From Streptomyces flavidovirens DSM 40150 (GTDB lineage Bacteria > Actinomycetota > Actinomycetes > Streptomycetales > Streptomycetaceae), in assembly GCF_000429085.1 (NCBI RefSeq), contig NZ_AUBE01000015.1:124001-188000 (forward strand): DNA of 64,000 bases, in the 5' to 3' direction. The notes under the pieces are model-generated. The model was not told where the DNA came from and ran no database searches. It saw nothing but the letters and a program-made list of their open reading frames with translations. Below are positions 50,409 through 58,312 of the stretch, piece by piece. Position 1 is the stretch's first letter. Each line of letters begins with the position of its first letter. The translations under genes were made by a program, and so were the position numbers.

Positions 50409-52028
50409 ATGCGCATACCCCGCCCCCGCAGCCTCGCCGGCCAGCTCTTCGCGATGCAGGTCGTCCTGGTGGCGGCGATCGTCGCGGGGTGCGCGGTCTT
50501 CGCGTACGTCTCGGACCGGTCCCAGGCCGAGGAGACGGCGCGGCGGCAGGCCACCGCCACCGCCACCGCCGTCGCGAAGTCCCCGGCGGTGATCGAGGCG
50601 GCCCGCTCGGACCACCCGACCGGGCTCCTCCAGCCGTACACGGAGGCTCTGCGCAAGGAGGCAGGCGTCACCTTCGTCACGATCATGGCGCCGGACGGTA
50701 CCCGCTGGACGCATCCGGAGCCGGAGCAGATCGGCAGGACGTACCTGGGGCACACCGGGCCCGCTCTGGCGGGCCGCACCTTCGACGAGACGTACGTGGG
50801 GGTGCTGGGGCGGTCGGTGCGCGTGGTGGCGCCGGTGCGGGACACCGAGGCCCGCGGTGGACGGATCATCGGACTCGTCAGCGCGGGCATCACCATCGAG
50901 ACGATCAGCGCGCAGGTGCGGCAGCAGGTGACGGCGCTGCTCGGCGTGGCGTCCGGCGCGCTCGCCCTCGGCGGCCTCGGTACGTACGTCATCAACGCCC
51001 GGCTGCGGCGGCACACGCACGGCATGAACGCCGGTGAGCTGAGCCGCATGCACGACTACCACGAGGCGGCGCTGCACGCCGTACGCGAGGGGCTGCTGAT
51101 GCTGGACGGGCAGCAGCGCGTCGCCCTGATCAACGACGGCGGGCGTGAACTGCTCGGGCTCGGACCGGACGCGGTCGGCCGCCCGGTGGCCGAAATGGAC
51201 CTGCCGGGCCCGCTGACGGCGGCGCTGCTCGCGCCGGAGCCGCGCGTCGACGATGTGCACCTGACGGCGGACCGGGTAGTCGTCGTCAACAGCCGCCCGA
51301 TCACCGGCGGGGAGAAGCGCGGTACGGTCGTGACCCTGCGCGACCACACCGAACTCCAGGCCCTGTCCGGCGAACTGGACTCCGAGCGGGGCTTCACACA
51401 GGCGCTGCGCTCGCAGGCCCACGAGGCGGCGAACCGCCTGCACACCGTGGTCTCCCTCATCGAACTCGGCCGGACGGACGAGGCGGTGGAGTTCGCCACG
51501 GCGGAGCTGGAGCTGGCGCAGGCCCTGACCGACCGGGTCGTCGGCGCGGTGGGCGAGCCGGTGCTGGCGGCGTTGCTGCTGGGGAAGGCGGCGCAGGCGA
51601 ACGAGCGGGGCGTGGCGCTCGTACTGGACGAGGACAGCCGGATCGACGACGGCCTGCTGCCCGGCACGCTCCCGGCCCGTGACCTGGTGACGATCCTCGG
51701 CAACCTGATCGACAACGCGGTGGACGCGGCGCAGGGCAGCGACGGCGCGCGCGTCACGGTGACGGCCCGCACGGACGGGACCGGCGAGCTGCTGCTGCGC
51801 GTCCGCGACACGGGACCGGGTGTCGCCCCCGCCGCGGCGGACGCGGTGTTCGCCCGCGGCTGGTCGACGAAGAGCGCGGGGCGCGGGCTGGGGCTGGCAC
51901 TCGTACGGCAAGCGGTGCACCGGGCGGACGGCACGACAGCGCTGACCCGGGCCGATGGAGGCGGGGCCGAGTTCACGGTACGACTGCCGTTGCGCGTGAA
52001 GGCGGCGGCGCGGAAGGTGCGGCCATGA
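50409..52028 (+). CDS. CitA/DcuS-type sensor histidine kinase
   Basis: A 539-residue membrane sensor. Helix 1 (QLFAMQVVLVAAIVAGCAVFAYV) leads into an extracellular PAS/CACHE domain (about 33-175, with FVTIMAPDGTRWTHPEPEQIG and TYVGVLGRSVRVVAPVRD) of the citrate/C4-dicarboxylate-sensing kind. Helix 2 (about 178-196), a cytoplasmic PAS domain (REGLLMLDGQQRVALIND) and a SpoOB-type phosphoacceptor helix with His338 (LRSQAHEAANRLHTVVSLIELG) follow. The ATPase domain has NLIDNAVDAAQ and GRGLGLALVRQAV. It should sense external dicarboxylates for dctA control. Its stop overlaps the response regulator start. Confidence 0.92.
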   Translation: MRIPRPRSLAGQLFAMQVVLVAAIVAGCAVFAYVSDRSQAEETARRQATATATAVAKSPAVIEAARSDHPTGLLQPYTEALRKEAGVTFVTIMAPDGTRWTHPEPEQIGRTYLGHTGPALAGRTFDETYVGVLGRSVRVVAPVRDTEARGGRIIGLVSAGITIETISAQVRQQVTALLGVASGALALGGLGTYVINARLRRHTHGMNAGELSRMHDYHEAALHAVREGLLMLDGQQRVALINDGGRELLGLGPDAVGRPVAEMDLPGPLTAALLAPEPRVDDVHLTADRVVVVNSRPITGGEKRGTVVTLRDHTELQALSGELDSERGFTQALRSQAHEAANRLHTVVSLIELGRTDEAVEFATAELELAQALTDRVVGAVGEPVLAALLLGKAAQANERGVALVLDEDSRIDDGLLPGTLPARDLVTILGNLIDNAVDAAQGSDGARVTVTARTDGTGELLLRVRDTGPGVAPAAADAVFARGWSTKSAGRGLGLALVRQAVHRADGTTALTRADGGGAEFTVRLPLRVKAAARKVRP

Positions 52029-52717
52029 CCACCACGGCGTCGCCCCCGATCCGCGTCCTCGTCGTCGAGGACGACCCGGTCGCCGCCGACGCCCACGCCC
52101 TGTACGTCGCCCGCGTCCCCGGCTTCGCCGTCGCCGGTGTCGCGCACACGCGGGCCGCGGCGGTCCGGGCCCTGGACCGCGGACCCGTCGACCTGCTCCT
52201 GCTCGACCTCTACCTCCCCGACGGCCACGGCCTGCAGCTCGTACGTTCCATCCGCGGCGCCGGCCACACCGCCGACGTCATCGCCGTCACCTCGGCCCGC
52301 GATCTCGGCGTCGTACGCGAAGGCGTGTCCCTCGGTGTCGTGCAGTACGTGCTGAAGCCCTTCACCTTCGCCACCCTGCGCGACCGCCTCACCCGTTACG
52401 CCGAGTTCCGCGGCGCCGCCGGCGAGGCCAGCGGCCAGGACGAGGTGGACCGCGCGCTCGCCGCCCTGCGTACTCCGCAGCCGGCCGCGCTCCCCAAGGG
52501 GCTCAGCGCCCCGACGCTGGAGGCGGTGACCCGCACCCTGCGCGAATCGCCGGCCGGGACGACCGCGGCGACGGCCGCCGCCGCGGTCGGGATCTCACGG
52601 ATCACCGCCCGCCGGTACCTGGAACACCTGGTCGCCGCGGGCCGGGCCGAGCGCGCTCCGCAGTACGGACAGGTGGGCCGCCCGGAGCTGCACTACCGGT
52701 GGATCGCCGTGCGCTGA
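52025..52717 (+). CDS. CitB/DcuR-type response regulator
   Basis: A 230-residue regulator with a receiver domain (VLVVEDDPVAADAHALYV; phosphoacceptor Asp61 in LLLLDLYLPDGHG; Lys in YVLKPF). A C-terminal helix-turn-helix (LSAPTLEAVTRTLRESPAGTTAATAAAAVGISRITARRYLEHLVAAGRAERAPQYGQVGRPELHYRW) is typical of the CitB branch. Its ATG overlaps the kinase stop (ATGA). The expected target is the divergent dctA promoter. Confidence 0.93.
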   Translation: MTTTASPPIRVLVVEDDPVAADAHALYVARVPGFAVAGVAHTRAAAVRALDRGPVDLLLLDLYLPDGHGLQLVRSIRGAGHTADVIAVTSARDLGVVREGVSLGVVQYVLKPFTFATLRDRLTRYAEFRGAAGEASGQDEVDRALAALRTPQPAALPKGLSAPTLEAVTRTLRESPAGTTAATAAAAVGISRITARRYLEHLVAAGRAERAPQYGQVGRPELHYRWIAVR

Positions 52718-52793
52718 CGCCAAGTTGCCTGCCCTGCACAAGTCAAAGGGTGACCGGAGGGTAACCTGTGGAGTGAAGAAGTGACCGTAGGGA

Positions 52794-52810
52794 CGTAGGA
52801 TGTTCCTACG
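52794..52810. promoter_or_regulatory. Palindrome upstream of the XRE regulator
   Basis: CGTAGGA-TGT-TCCTACG is a perfect inverted repeat with 7-base arms, 57-73 bases before the XRE-type start. It is placed as an autoregulatory operator would be. Confidence 0.5.
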
Positions 52811-52866
52811 ATTTGTGATCTTGGGGGAACGCACCGTAGTCACGGGGGCCCTCTCCTCCATACGGT

Positions 52867-53541
52867 GTGCCCGTGCACCCCTCTCCGCCTTTCAACGCCC
52901 TCGCCGCGCGCCAACTGCGCGAGGCCCTGGGCATGGCCCCCGGTCACGTCGCCTACGGGCTGCGAGCGCAGTACGGACTGAACATCGGCCCCGACCTCGT
53001 CGTCGCCTGGGAGCGCGGGCAGCGCTCGCCCGGCATGCAGGAGATCACGGCGCTCGCCGGAGTCCTGTGGTGCTCCGTCGGCGAACTGATCGCCGCTCCG
53101 GGCACGCTGCGCGAGCACCGGATGGCGCGGGGCCTGGCGGCGCCGGATCTCGCGCGGCTGGTGGGCATCGACCCGGCGGCGTACCAGCGGATGGAGGACG
53201 CGGGGCGGTGGCGCGGCAACGAGCGGCAGTCCTCGGCGCTCTCCGAGGTCCTCGGGCTCTCACCGCAGGAGTTCGTCACGGCGACGGGCCGCGACGAGGA
53301 CCTGGCCGAGGTCCTGTGCAGCGCGGTGACGACGCGCTGGCAGGCGTACGTACGGCCGGCGGCGAAGCTCGTGCCGGTGCCGCGGCGCCAACTGGAGGAC
53401 GTACTCCAGCGCTTGCACGCCGACTACCAGTCGCGGATGGTCTCGACGCTGAGCTGGAGCGGCGGGGGTTCGGGGGACGGCGCTAAGGGCCGGGAGTTCC
53501 TGGACGAGATCGTCAGCCATTTCTGGCTGCTGATGCCCTGA
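52867..53541 (+). CDS. XRE-type helix-turn-helix DNA-binding protein
   Basis: A 224-residue cytoplasmic protein with two helix-turn-helix units. The first is about residues 10-65 (FNALAARQLREALGMAPGHVAYGLRAQYGLNIGPDLVVAWERGQRSPGMQEITALAGVLWCSVGELI). The second is about 75-130 (LREHRMARGLAAPDLARLVGIDPAAYQRMEDAGRWRGNERQSSALSEVLGLSPQEFV). The helical C-terminal part has no assigned function. Such double-HTH proteins are conserved single genes in Streptomyces. GTG 52867 and GTG 52873 are both usable starts. It converges with pfkA. Its regulon is unknown. Confidence 0.85.
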   Translation: MPVHPSPPFNALAARQLREALGMAPGHVAYGLRAQYGLNIGPDLVVAWERGQRSPGMQEITALAGVLWCSVGELIAAPGTLREHRMARGLAAPDLARLVGIDPAAYQRMEDAGRWRGNERQSSALSEVLGLSPQEFVTATGRDEDLAEVLCSAVTTRWQAYVRPAAKLVPVPRRQLEDVLQRLHADYQSRMVSTLSWSGGGSGDGAKGREFLDEIVSHFWLLMP

Positions 53542-53614
53542 CGGGCGGACCGAACCGGAAGCCTCCTCGGCCCCCACACACCTTGTCCGCCCCGGCCGGC
53601 CCGTCCGCCCCGCC

Positions 53615-54640
53615 TCAGAAGACCGACTCGGCCTCGTACATCCGCGCCTCCGGAACCGTCTTCAGCTCCTCGACGCCGGCCGCCAGCGGCACCATCGTGA
53701 TCTCGGTGCCGGTCAGCGCCGTCATGTTGCCGAAGTCGCCCCGGTGCACCGCCTCCACCGCGTGCCAGCCGAAGCGGGTGGCGAGGACACGGTCGTACGC
53801 CGTCGGGGTGCCGCCGCGCTGGACGTGGCCGAGGATGACCGGCCGCGCCTCCTTGCCGAGGCGCTTCTCCAGCTCGCTGGCGAGCCGGTTGCCGATGCCG
53901 GTGAAGCGCTCGTGCCCGAACTGGTCGATGGCGCCCTTCTCGTACGGCATGGAGCCCTCGGCCGGACGCGCGCCTTCCGCGATGCAGACGACCGCGAACT
54001 TCTTGCCGCGCGAGAAGCGTTCCTCGACCATCTTCACCAGGTCGTCGACCTCGAAGGGCCGCTCGGGCAGGCAGATGCCGTGCGCGCCGCCCGCCATGCC
54101 GGACTCCAGCGCGATCCACCCGGCGTGCCGGCCCATGACCTCGACGACCATCACGCGCTGGTGCGATTCGGCGGTCGTCTTGAGACGGTCTATGGCCTCG
54201 GTCGCGACGCCCACGGCTGTGTCGAAGCCGAAGGTGCGGTCGGTGCCGTTGATGTCGTTGTCGATGGTCTTCGGTACGCCGACGACCGGCATCCCCGCGT
54301 CCGACAGCATCCGCGACGCGGTGAGCGTGCCCTCGCCGCCGATCGGGATGAGCGCGTCGATGCCGGAGCGCTCCGCCAACTCGTGCCAGTTCTCGGCCGC
54401 TTCGCGCAGCCGGTCGCGCTCCAGGCGCGCGGAGCCGAGGATCGTACCGCCACGGGCCAGGATGCCGCTGACGGCGTCGAGGTCGAGGGGGCGGAAATGG
54501 CCGTCGAGCAGGCCCTTGAATCCGTCCTCGAACCCGATGACTTCGTCGCCGTGACCTGCCACGGCACGGTGCACGACCGACCGGATCACTGCGTTAAGAC
54601 CGGGGCAGTCTCCGCCTGCGGTGAGGACTCCGATACGCAT
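53615..54640 (-). CDS. pfkA: ATP-dependent 6-phosphofructokinase
   Basis: A 341-residue glycolytic enzyme that phosphorylates fructose-6-phosphate. MRIGVLTAGGDCPGLNAVIRS holds the N-terminal ATP loop. IPIGGEGTL and PKTIDNDINGTDRTFGFDTA form the active site, with the catalytic base in TIDND. VEVMGRHAGWIAL contacts the substrate. Gly after the acidic residue of GGEG with Lys in PKTIDND is the combination reported for the actinobacterial ATP-PFK group; the pyrophosphate enzymes have GGDD. ATG 54640 has AGGAGA 9 bases upstream. It is divergent from pta-ackA and about 3.7 kb from pyk, making a central-carbon cluster. Confidence 0.95.
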   Translation of the reverse strand: MRIGVLTAGGDCPGLNAVIRSVVHRAVAGHGDEVIGFEDGFKGLLDGHFRPLDLDAVSGILARGGTILGSARLERDRLREAAENWHELAERSGIDALIPIGGEGTLTASRMLSDAGMPVVGVPKTIDNDINGTDRTFGFDTAVGVATEAIDRLKTTAESHQRVMVVEVMGRHAGWIALESGMAGGAHGICLPERPFEVDDLVKMVEERFSRGKKFAVVCIAEGARPAEGSMPYEKGAIDQFGHERFTGIGNRLASELEKRLGKEARPVILGHVQRGGTPTAYDRVLATRFGWHAVEAVHRGDFGNMTALTGTEITMVPLAAGVEELKTVPEARMYEAESVF

Positions 54641-54748
54641 CGTGCTGTGTCTCCTGCTCGCTAGTGGTACATGTGAGCCAGATTCCAATTGTTTCACGGC
54701 TCGCATGGGCTCCGCGCTTCCGGCTACTGCTCCATCAGGGACCGAATC

Positions 54749-54781
54749 GGGCCGGACGCGGGCCGGACGCGGGCCGGACGC
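54749..54781. repeat. Three tandem 11-base repeats in the pfkA/pta gap
   Basis: GGGCCGGACGC occurs three times head-to-tail, followed by a partial GGACG, in the 281-base divergent region. With an 11-base period the units lie on one DNA face, so they could be a regulator array. Slippage is the alternative. Confidence 0.7.
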
Positions 54782-54921
54782 GGACGTTGCGGAGACCTGC
54801 CGACCTGACCCGGCGAGGCCATCGGTCCGGGGCCGCACACCCCCCGCCCGGCGGGCGCCCTATCCACCCGCACAGGTATTGTCAAGAGGGCAAGACCACC
54901 CTATCTGGACGGAGAGCACGC

Positions 54922-56997
54922 GTGACGCGCAGCGTGTACGTGACCGGGATCGACCGGGGCGACGGCCGGCAGGTCATCGAGCTGGGAGTCATGGAGCTCC
55001 TGACCCGCCAGGTGGACCGGGTGGGGGTGTTCCGCCCCCTGGTGCACGACGGGCCCGACCGCCTCTTCGACCTGCTGCGCGCCCGGTACCGGCTGTCGCA
55101 GGACCCGGAGACCGGGTACGGCATGTACTACCAGGAGGCGTCGGCGCTCCAGGCCGAGAAGGGCACCGACGAGCTGGTGGCCCGCATCGTCGACCGCTTC
55201 CACCAGGTGGCGCGGGACTACGAGGTCGTCCTCGTCCTCGGTACGGACTTCGCCGACACCCAGCTGCCCGACGAGCTCGCCCTCAACGCGCGCCTGGCCA
55301 ACGAATTCGGCGCCTCGGTGATCCCGGTGGTCGGCGGCAGGAAGCAGCCCGCCGACGCGGTGCGCGCCGAGACCCGCAACGCGTACCGCGCGTACGAGGC
55401 ACTCGGCTGCCAGGTCCTCGCCATGGTGGCCAACCGGGTCGCCCCGGTGGACCGCGCGGAGGTCGCCGAGCGCCTGGAGGCCCGCCTCCCGGTCCCCTGC
55501 TACGTCCTGCCCGACGAGCCCGCGCTGGCCGCCCCCACGGTCGCCCAGATCACCCACGCCCTCGGCGGCAAGGTCGTGCTCGGAGACCACGCGGGTCTGG
55601 CGCGCGACGCCCTGGACTTCGTCTTCGGCGGCGCGATGCTGCCGAACTTCCTGAACGCCCTGACCCCCGGCTGCCTCGTCGTGACCCCCGGCGACCGCGC
55701 CGACCTGGTGGTGGGCGCGCTCGCCGCGCACAGCGCCGGGACCCCGCCCATAGCAGGCGTACTCCTGACCCTCGACGAGCGCCCCGGCGACGAGGTCCTC
55801 ACCCTCGCCGCGCGCCTCGCGCCCGGCACCCCGGTCGTCTCGGTGACCGGCGGTTCCTTCCCCACCGCGACCGAGCTCTTCACCATGGAGGGCAAGCTCA
55901 ACGCCGCGACCCCCCGCAAGGCGGAGACCGCGCTCGGCCTCTTCGAGCGGTACGTCGACACCGCCGACCTGCTGGCCCGGATGGCGGTGGCCCGCAGCGG
56001 CCGCGTCACGCCGATGATGTTCGAGCACGAGCTGCTGGAGCGGGCCCGCTCGAACCGCCGCCGCGTCGTGCTGCCCGAGGGCACGGAGGAGCGCGTGCTG
56101 CGCGCCGCCGACGTGCTGCTGCGCCGCGACGTGTGCGACCTGACCCTGCTCGGGGACGTCGACGTACTGCGCAAGAAGGCCGCAGACCTGGGCATCGACC
56201 TCACGAAGACGCAGCTCATCGACCCGCAGACGTCCGAGCTGCGCGACCGCTTCGCCGAGACGTACGCGGCGCTGCGCGCCCACAAGGGTGTCAGCATGGA
56301 GCTGGCGTACGACGTGGTGGGCGACCCCAACTACTTCGGCACGCTGATGGTCCACGAGGGCCTGGCCGACGGCATGGTCTCGGGCTCGGTGCACTCCACC
56401 GCCGCGACCATCCGCCCGGCCTTCGAGATCATCAAGACCAAGCCGGACGCCAAGATCGTCTCGTCCGTCTTCTTCATGCTGCTCGCGGACAGGGTGCTGG
56501 TGTACGGCGACTGCGCGGTCAACCCGGACCCGGACGCCGTCCAGCTCGCGGACATCGCCGTCCAGTCGGCGGCCACGGCGAAGAAGTTCGGCGTCGAGCC
56601 GCGGATCGCGATGCTGTCGTACTCGACCGGCAGCTCCGGCACCGGCGCGGACGTCGACAAGGTGCGCGAGGCCACCGAACTGGTGCGCGCCGGCCGTCCG
56701 GATCTGCTGGTGGAGGGGCCGATCCAGTACGACGCGGCGGTCGAGCCGTCGGTCGCCGCCACCAAGCTGCCCGGCTCGGAGGTCGCAGGGCAGGCGTCGG
56801 TGCTGATCTTCCCGGACCTGAACACCGGCAACAACACCTACAAGGCCGTCCAGCGCTCGGCCGGCGCCGTCGCCGTCGGCCCGGTCCTCCAGGGCCTGAA
56901 CAAGCCGGTCAACGACCTGTCGCGCGGCGCCCTGGTGCAGGACATCGTCCAGACGGTCGCCATTACGGCGATCCAGGCCCAGGGCGAGAACGCGTGA
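54922..56997 (+). CDS. pta: Phosphate acetyltransferase
   Basis: A 691-residue long-type Pta interconverting acetyl-CoA and acetyl phosphate. The N-terminal P-loop-like domain starts SVYVTGIDRGDGRQVIELGVMELL, where the usual G-K-S/T of the loop is lost (GIDRGDGRQ). A DRTGG regulatory domain follows (about 215-330). The catalytic PTA_PTB domain (about 365-690) has VLPEGTEERVLRAADVLLRRDVCDLTLLG, GLADGMVSGSVHSTAATIRPAF, MLSYSTGSSGTGADVDKV and VLIFPDLNTGNNTYKAVQR. GTG 54922 has GGAGAG close upstream. It precedes ackA in one operon. Confidence 0.95.
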   Translation: MTRSVYVTGIDRGDGRQVIELGVMELLTRQVDRVGVFRPLVHDGPDRLFDLLRARYRLSQDPETGYGMYYQEASALQAEKGTDELVARIVDRFHQVARDYEVVLVLGTDFADTQLPDELALNARLANEFGASVIPVVGGRKQPADAVRAETRNAYRAYEALGCQVLAMVANRVAPVDRAEVAERLEARLPVPCYVLPDEPALAAPTVAQITHALGGKVVLGDHAGLARDALDFVFGGAMLPNFLNALTPGCLVVTPGDRADLVVGALAAHSAGTPPIAGVLLTLDERPGDEVLTLAARLAPGTPVVSVTGGSFPTATELFTMEGKLNAATPRKAETALGLFERYVDTADLLARMAVARSGRVTPMMFEHELLERARSNRRRVVLPEGTEERVLRAADVLLRRDVCDLTLLGDVDVLRKKAADLGIDLTKTQLIDPQTSELRDRFAETYAALRAHKGVSMELAYDVVGDPNYFGTLMVHEGLADGMVSGSVHSTAATIRPAFEIIKTKPDAKIVSSVFFMLLADRVLVYGDCAVNPDPDAVQLADIAVQSAATAKKFGVEPRIAMLSYSTGSSGTGADVDKVREATELVRAGRPDLLVEGPIQYDAAVEPSVAATKLPGSEVAGQASVLIFPDLNTGNNTYKAVQRSAGAVAVGPVLQGLNKPVNDLSRGALVQDIVQTVAITAIQAQGENA

Positions 56998-57029
56998 ACT
57001 CCACCCCGAACCAAGAAGGCGCCGTACCC

Positions 57030-58238
57030 GTGACCGCAGCACATCGCATCCTCGTCCTCAACTCCGGCTCGTCGTCGGTGAAGTACCAGCTCCTCGACAT
57101 GCGCGACAGCTCGCGCCTCGCCGTCGGTCTGGTCGAGCGGATAGGTGAGGAGACCTCGCGCCTGGTGCACAGCCCGCTCGCCGGCGACGGCGGGAAGCGT
57201 GAGCGCACCGGCCCGATCGCGGACCACGAGGCCGCGCTGAAGGCGGTCGCGGACGAACTCGCGAGCGACGGGCTGGGCCTGGACTCCCCCGAGCTGGCCG
57301 CCATCGGCCACCGCGTGGTCCACGGCGGCCTGAAGTTCAGCGCGCCGACCGTGATCACCGACGAGGTGCTGAAGGAGATCGAGCGGCTCGTCCCGGTCGC
57401 CCCGCTGCACAACCCGGCGAACATCACCGGCATCCGCACCGCCCGGGCGCTGCGTCCCGACCTGCCGCAGGTCGCCGTCTTCGACACCGCCTTCCACACC
57501 ACGATGCCGGAGTCGGCGGCCCGCTACGCGATCGACATCGAGACCGCCGACGCGCACCGCATCCGCCGCTACGGCTTCCACGGCACCTCGCACGCCTTCG
57601 TCTCACGCGAGACGGCGAAGCTGCTCGGCAAGGACCCGTCCGAGGTCAACGTCATCGTGCTGCACCTGGGCAACGGGGCTTCGGCGTCCGCCGTGCGGGG
57701 CGGGGAGTGCGTGGAGACGTCGATGGGACTGACCCCCTTGGAGGGTCTGGTGATGGGTACGCGCTCCGGTGACATCGATCCCGCCGTGACGTTCCACCTC
57801 AAGCGGGTGGCCGGAATGAGCACGGACGAGATCGACGTATTGCTGAACAAGAAAAGCGGGCTTGTCGGTCTTTGCGGTGACAACGACATGCGAGAGATAC
57901 GCCGCCGTATCGACGAAGGCGATCAGCGGGCCCTGCTGGCTTTCGAGATCTACATCCACCGGCTGAAGAAATACATCGGCGCTTACTATGCCGTTCTCGG
58001 CCGGGTCGACGCGGTGGTGTTCACTGCTGGTGTCGGCGAGAACGCGGCGCCCGTGCGCGCGGCGGCGATCGCGGGCCTGGAGGAGCTGGGACTGGCGGTG
58101 GACGCGGATCTCAACGCCGTACGGGCGGATTCGGCGCGGTTGATCTCGCCGGAGTACGCCCGGGTCGCGGTCGCCGTCGTACCGACCGACGAAGAGCTGG
58201 AAATCGCCCGGCAGACGTATGCGTTGGTCAACGCCTGA
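57030..58238 (+). CDS. ackA: Acetate kinase
   Basis: A 402-residue ASKHA kinase that makes ATP and acetate from acetyl phosphate. ILVLNSGSSSVKYQLLDM is the N-terminal phosphate loop. HRVVHGGLKFSAPTVI, VFDTAFHTTMPESAARYAI, RRYGFHGTSHAFVSR and FTAGVGENAAPVR are the family blocks. The start is set at GTG 57030 (AAGAAGG 10 bases upstream). GTG 56994 overlaps the pta stop (GTGA) and would add 12 residues, so translation may begin there by coupling. It completes the Pta-AckA route of acetate overflow. Confidence 0.95.
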   Translation: MTAAHRILVLNSGSSSVKYQLLDMRDSSRLAVGLVERIGEETSRLVHSPLAGDGGKRERTGPIADHEAALKAVADELASDGLGLDSPELAAIGHRVVHGGLKFSAPTVITDEVLKEIERLVPVAPLHNPANITGIRTARALRPDLPQVAVFDTAFHTTMPESAARYAIDIETADAHRIRRYGFHGTSHAFVSRETAKLLGKDPSEVNVIVLHLGNGASASAVRGGECVETSMGLTPLEGLVMGTRSGDIDPAVTFHLKRVAGMSTDEIDVLLNKKSGLVGLCGDNDMREIRRRIDEGDQRALLAFEIYIHRLKKYIGAYYAVLGRVDAVVFTAGVGENAAPVRAAAIAGLEELGLAVDADLNAVRADSARLISPEYARVAVAVVPTDEELEIARQTYALVNA

Positions 58239-58271
58239 GCGGCATCCCGCCCATTTGTACATTCCACCAGA

Positions 58272-58283
58272 CGGAATATTCCG
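58272..58283. promoter_or_regulatory. Palindrome in the ackA-pyk gap
   Basis: CGGAATATTCCG, a perfect 12-base palindrome, lies 30-41 bases before the pyk start; ATTCC (58261-58265) repeats its right half. It is AT-rich for this genome and well placed for an operator or promoter of pyk. Confidence 0.45.
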
Positions 58284-58312
58284 CAGAGAAACAAACCGAT
58301 AGGATCCGCCTC

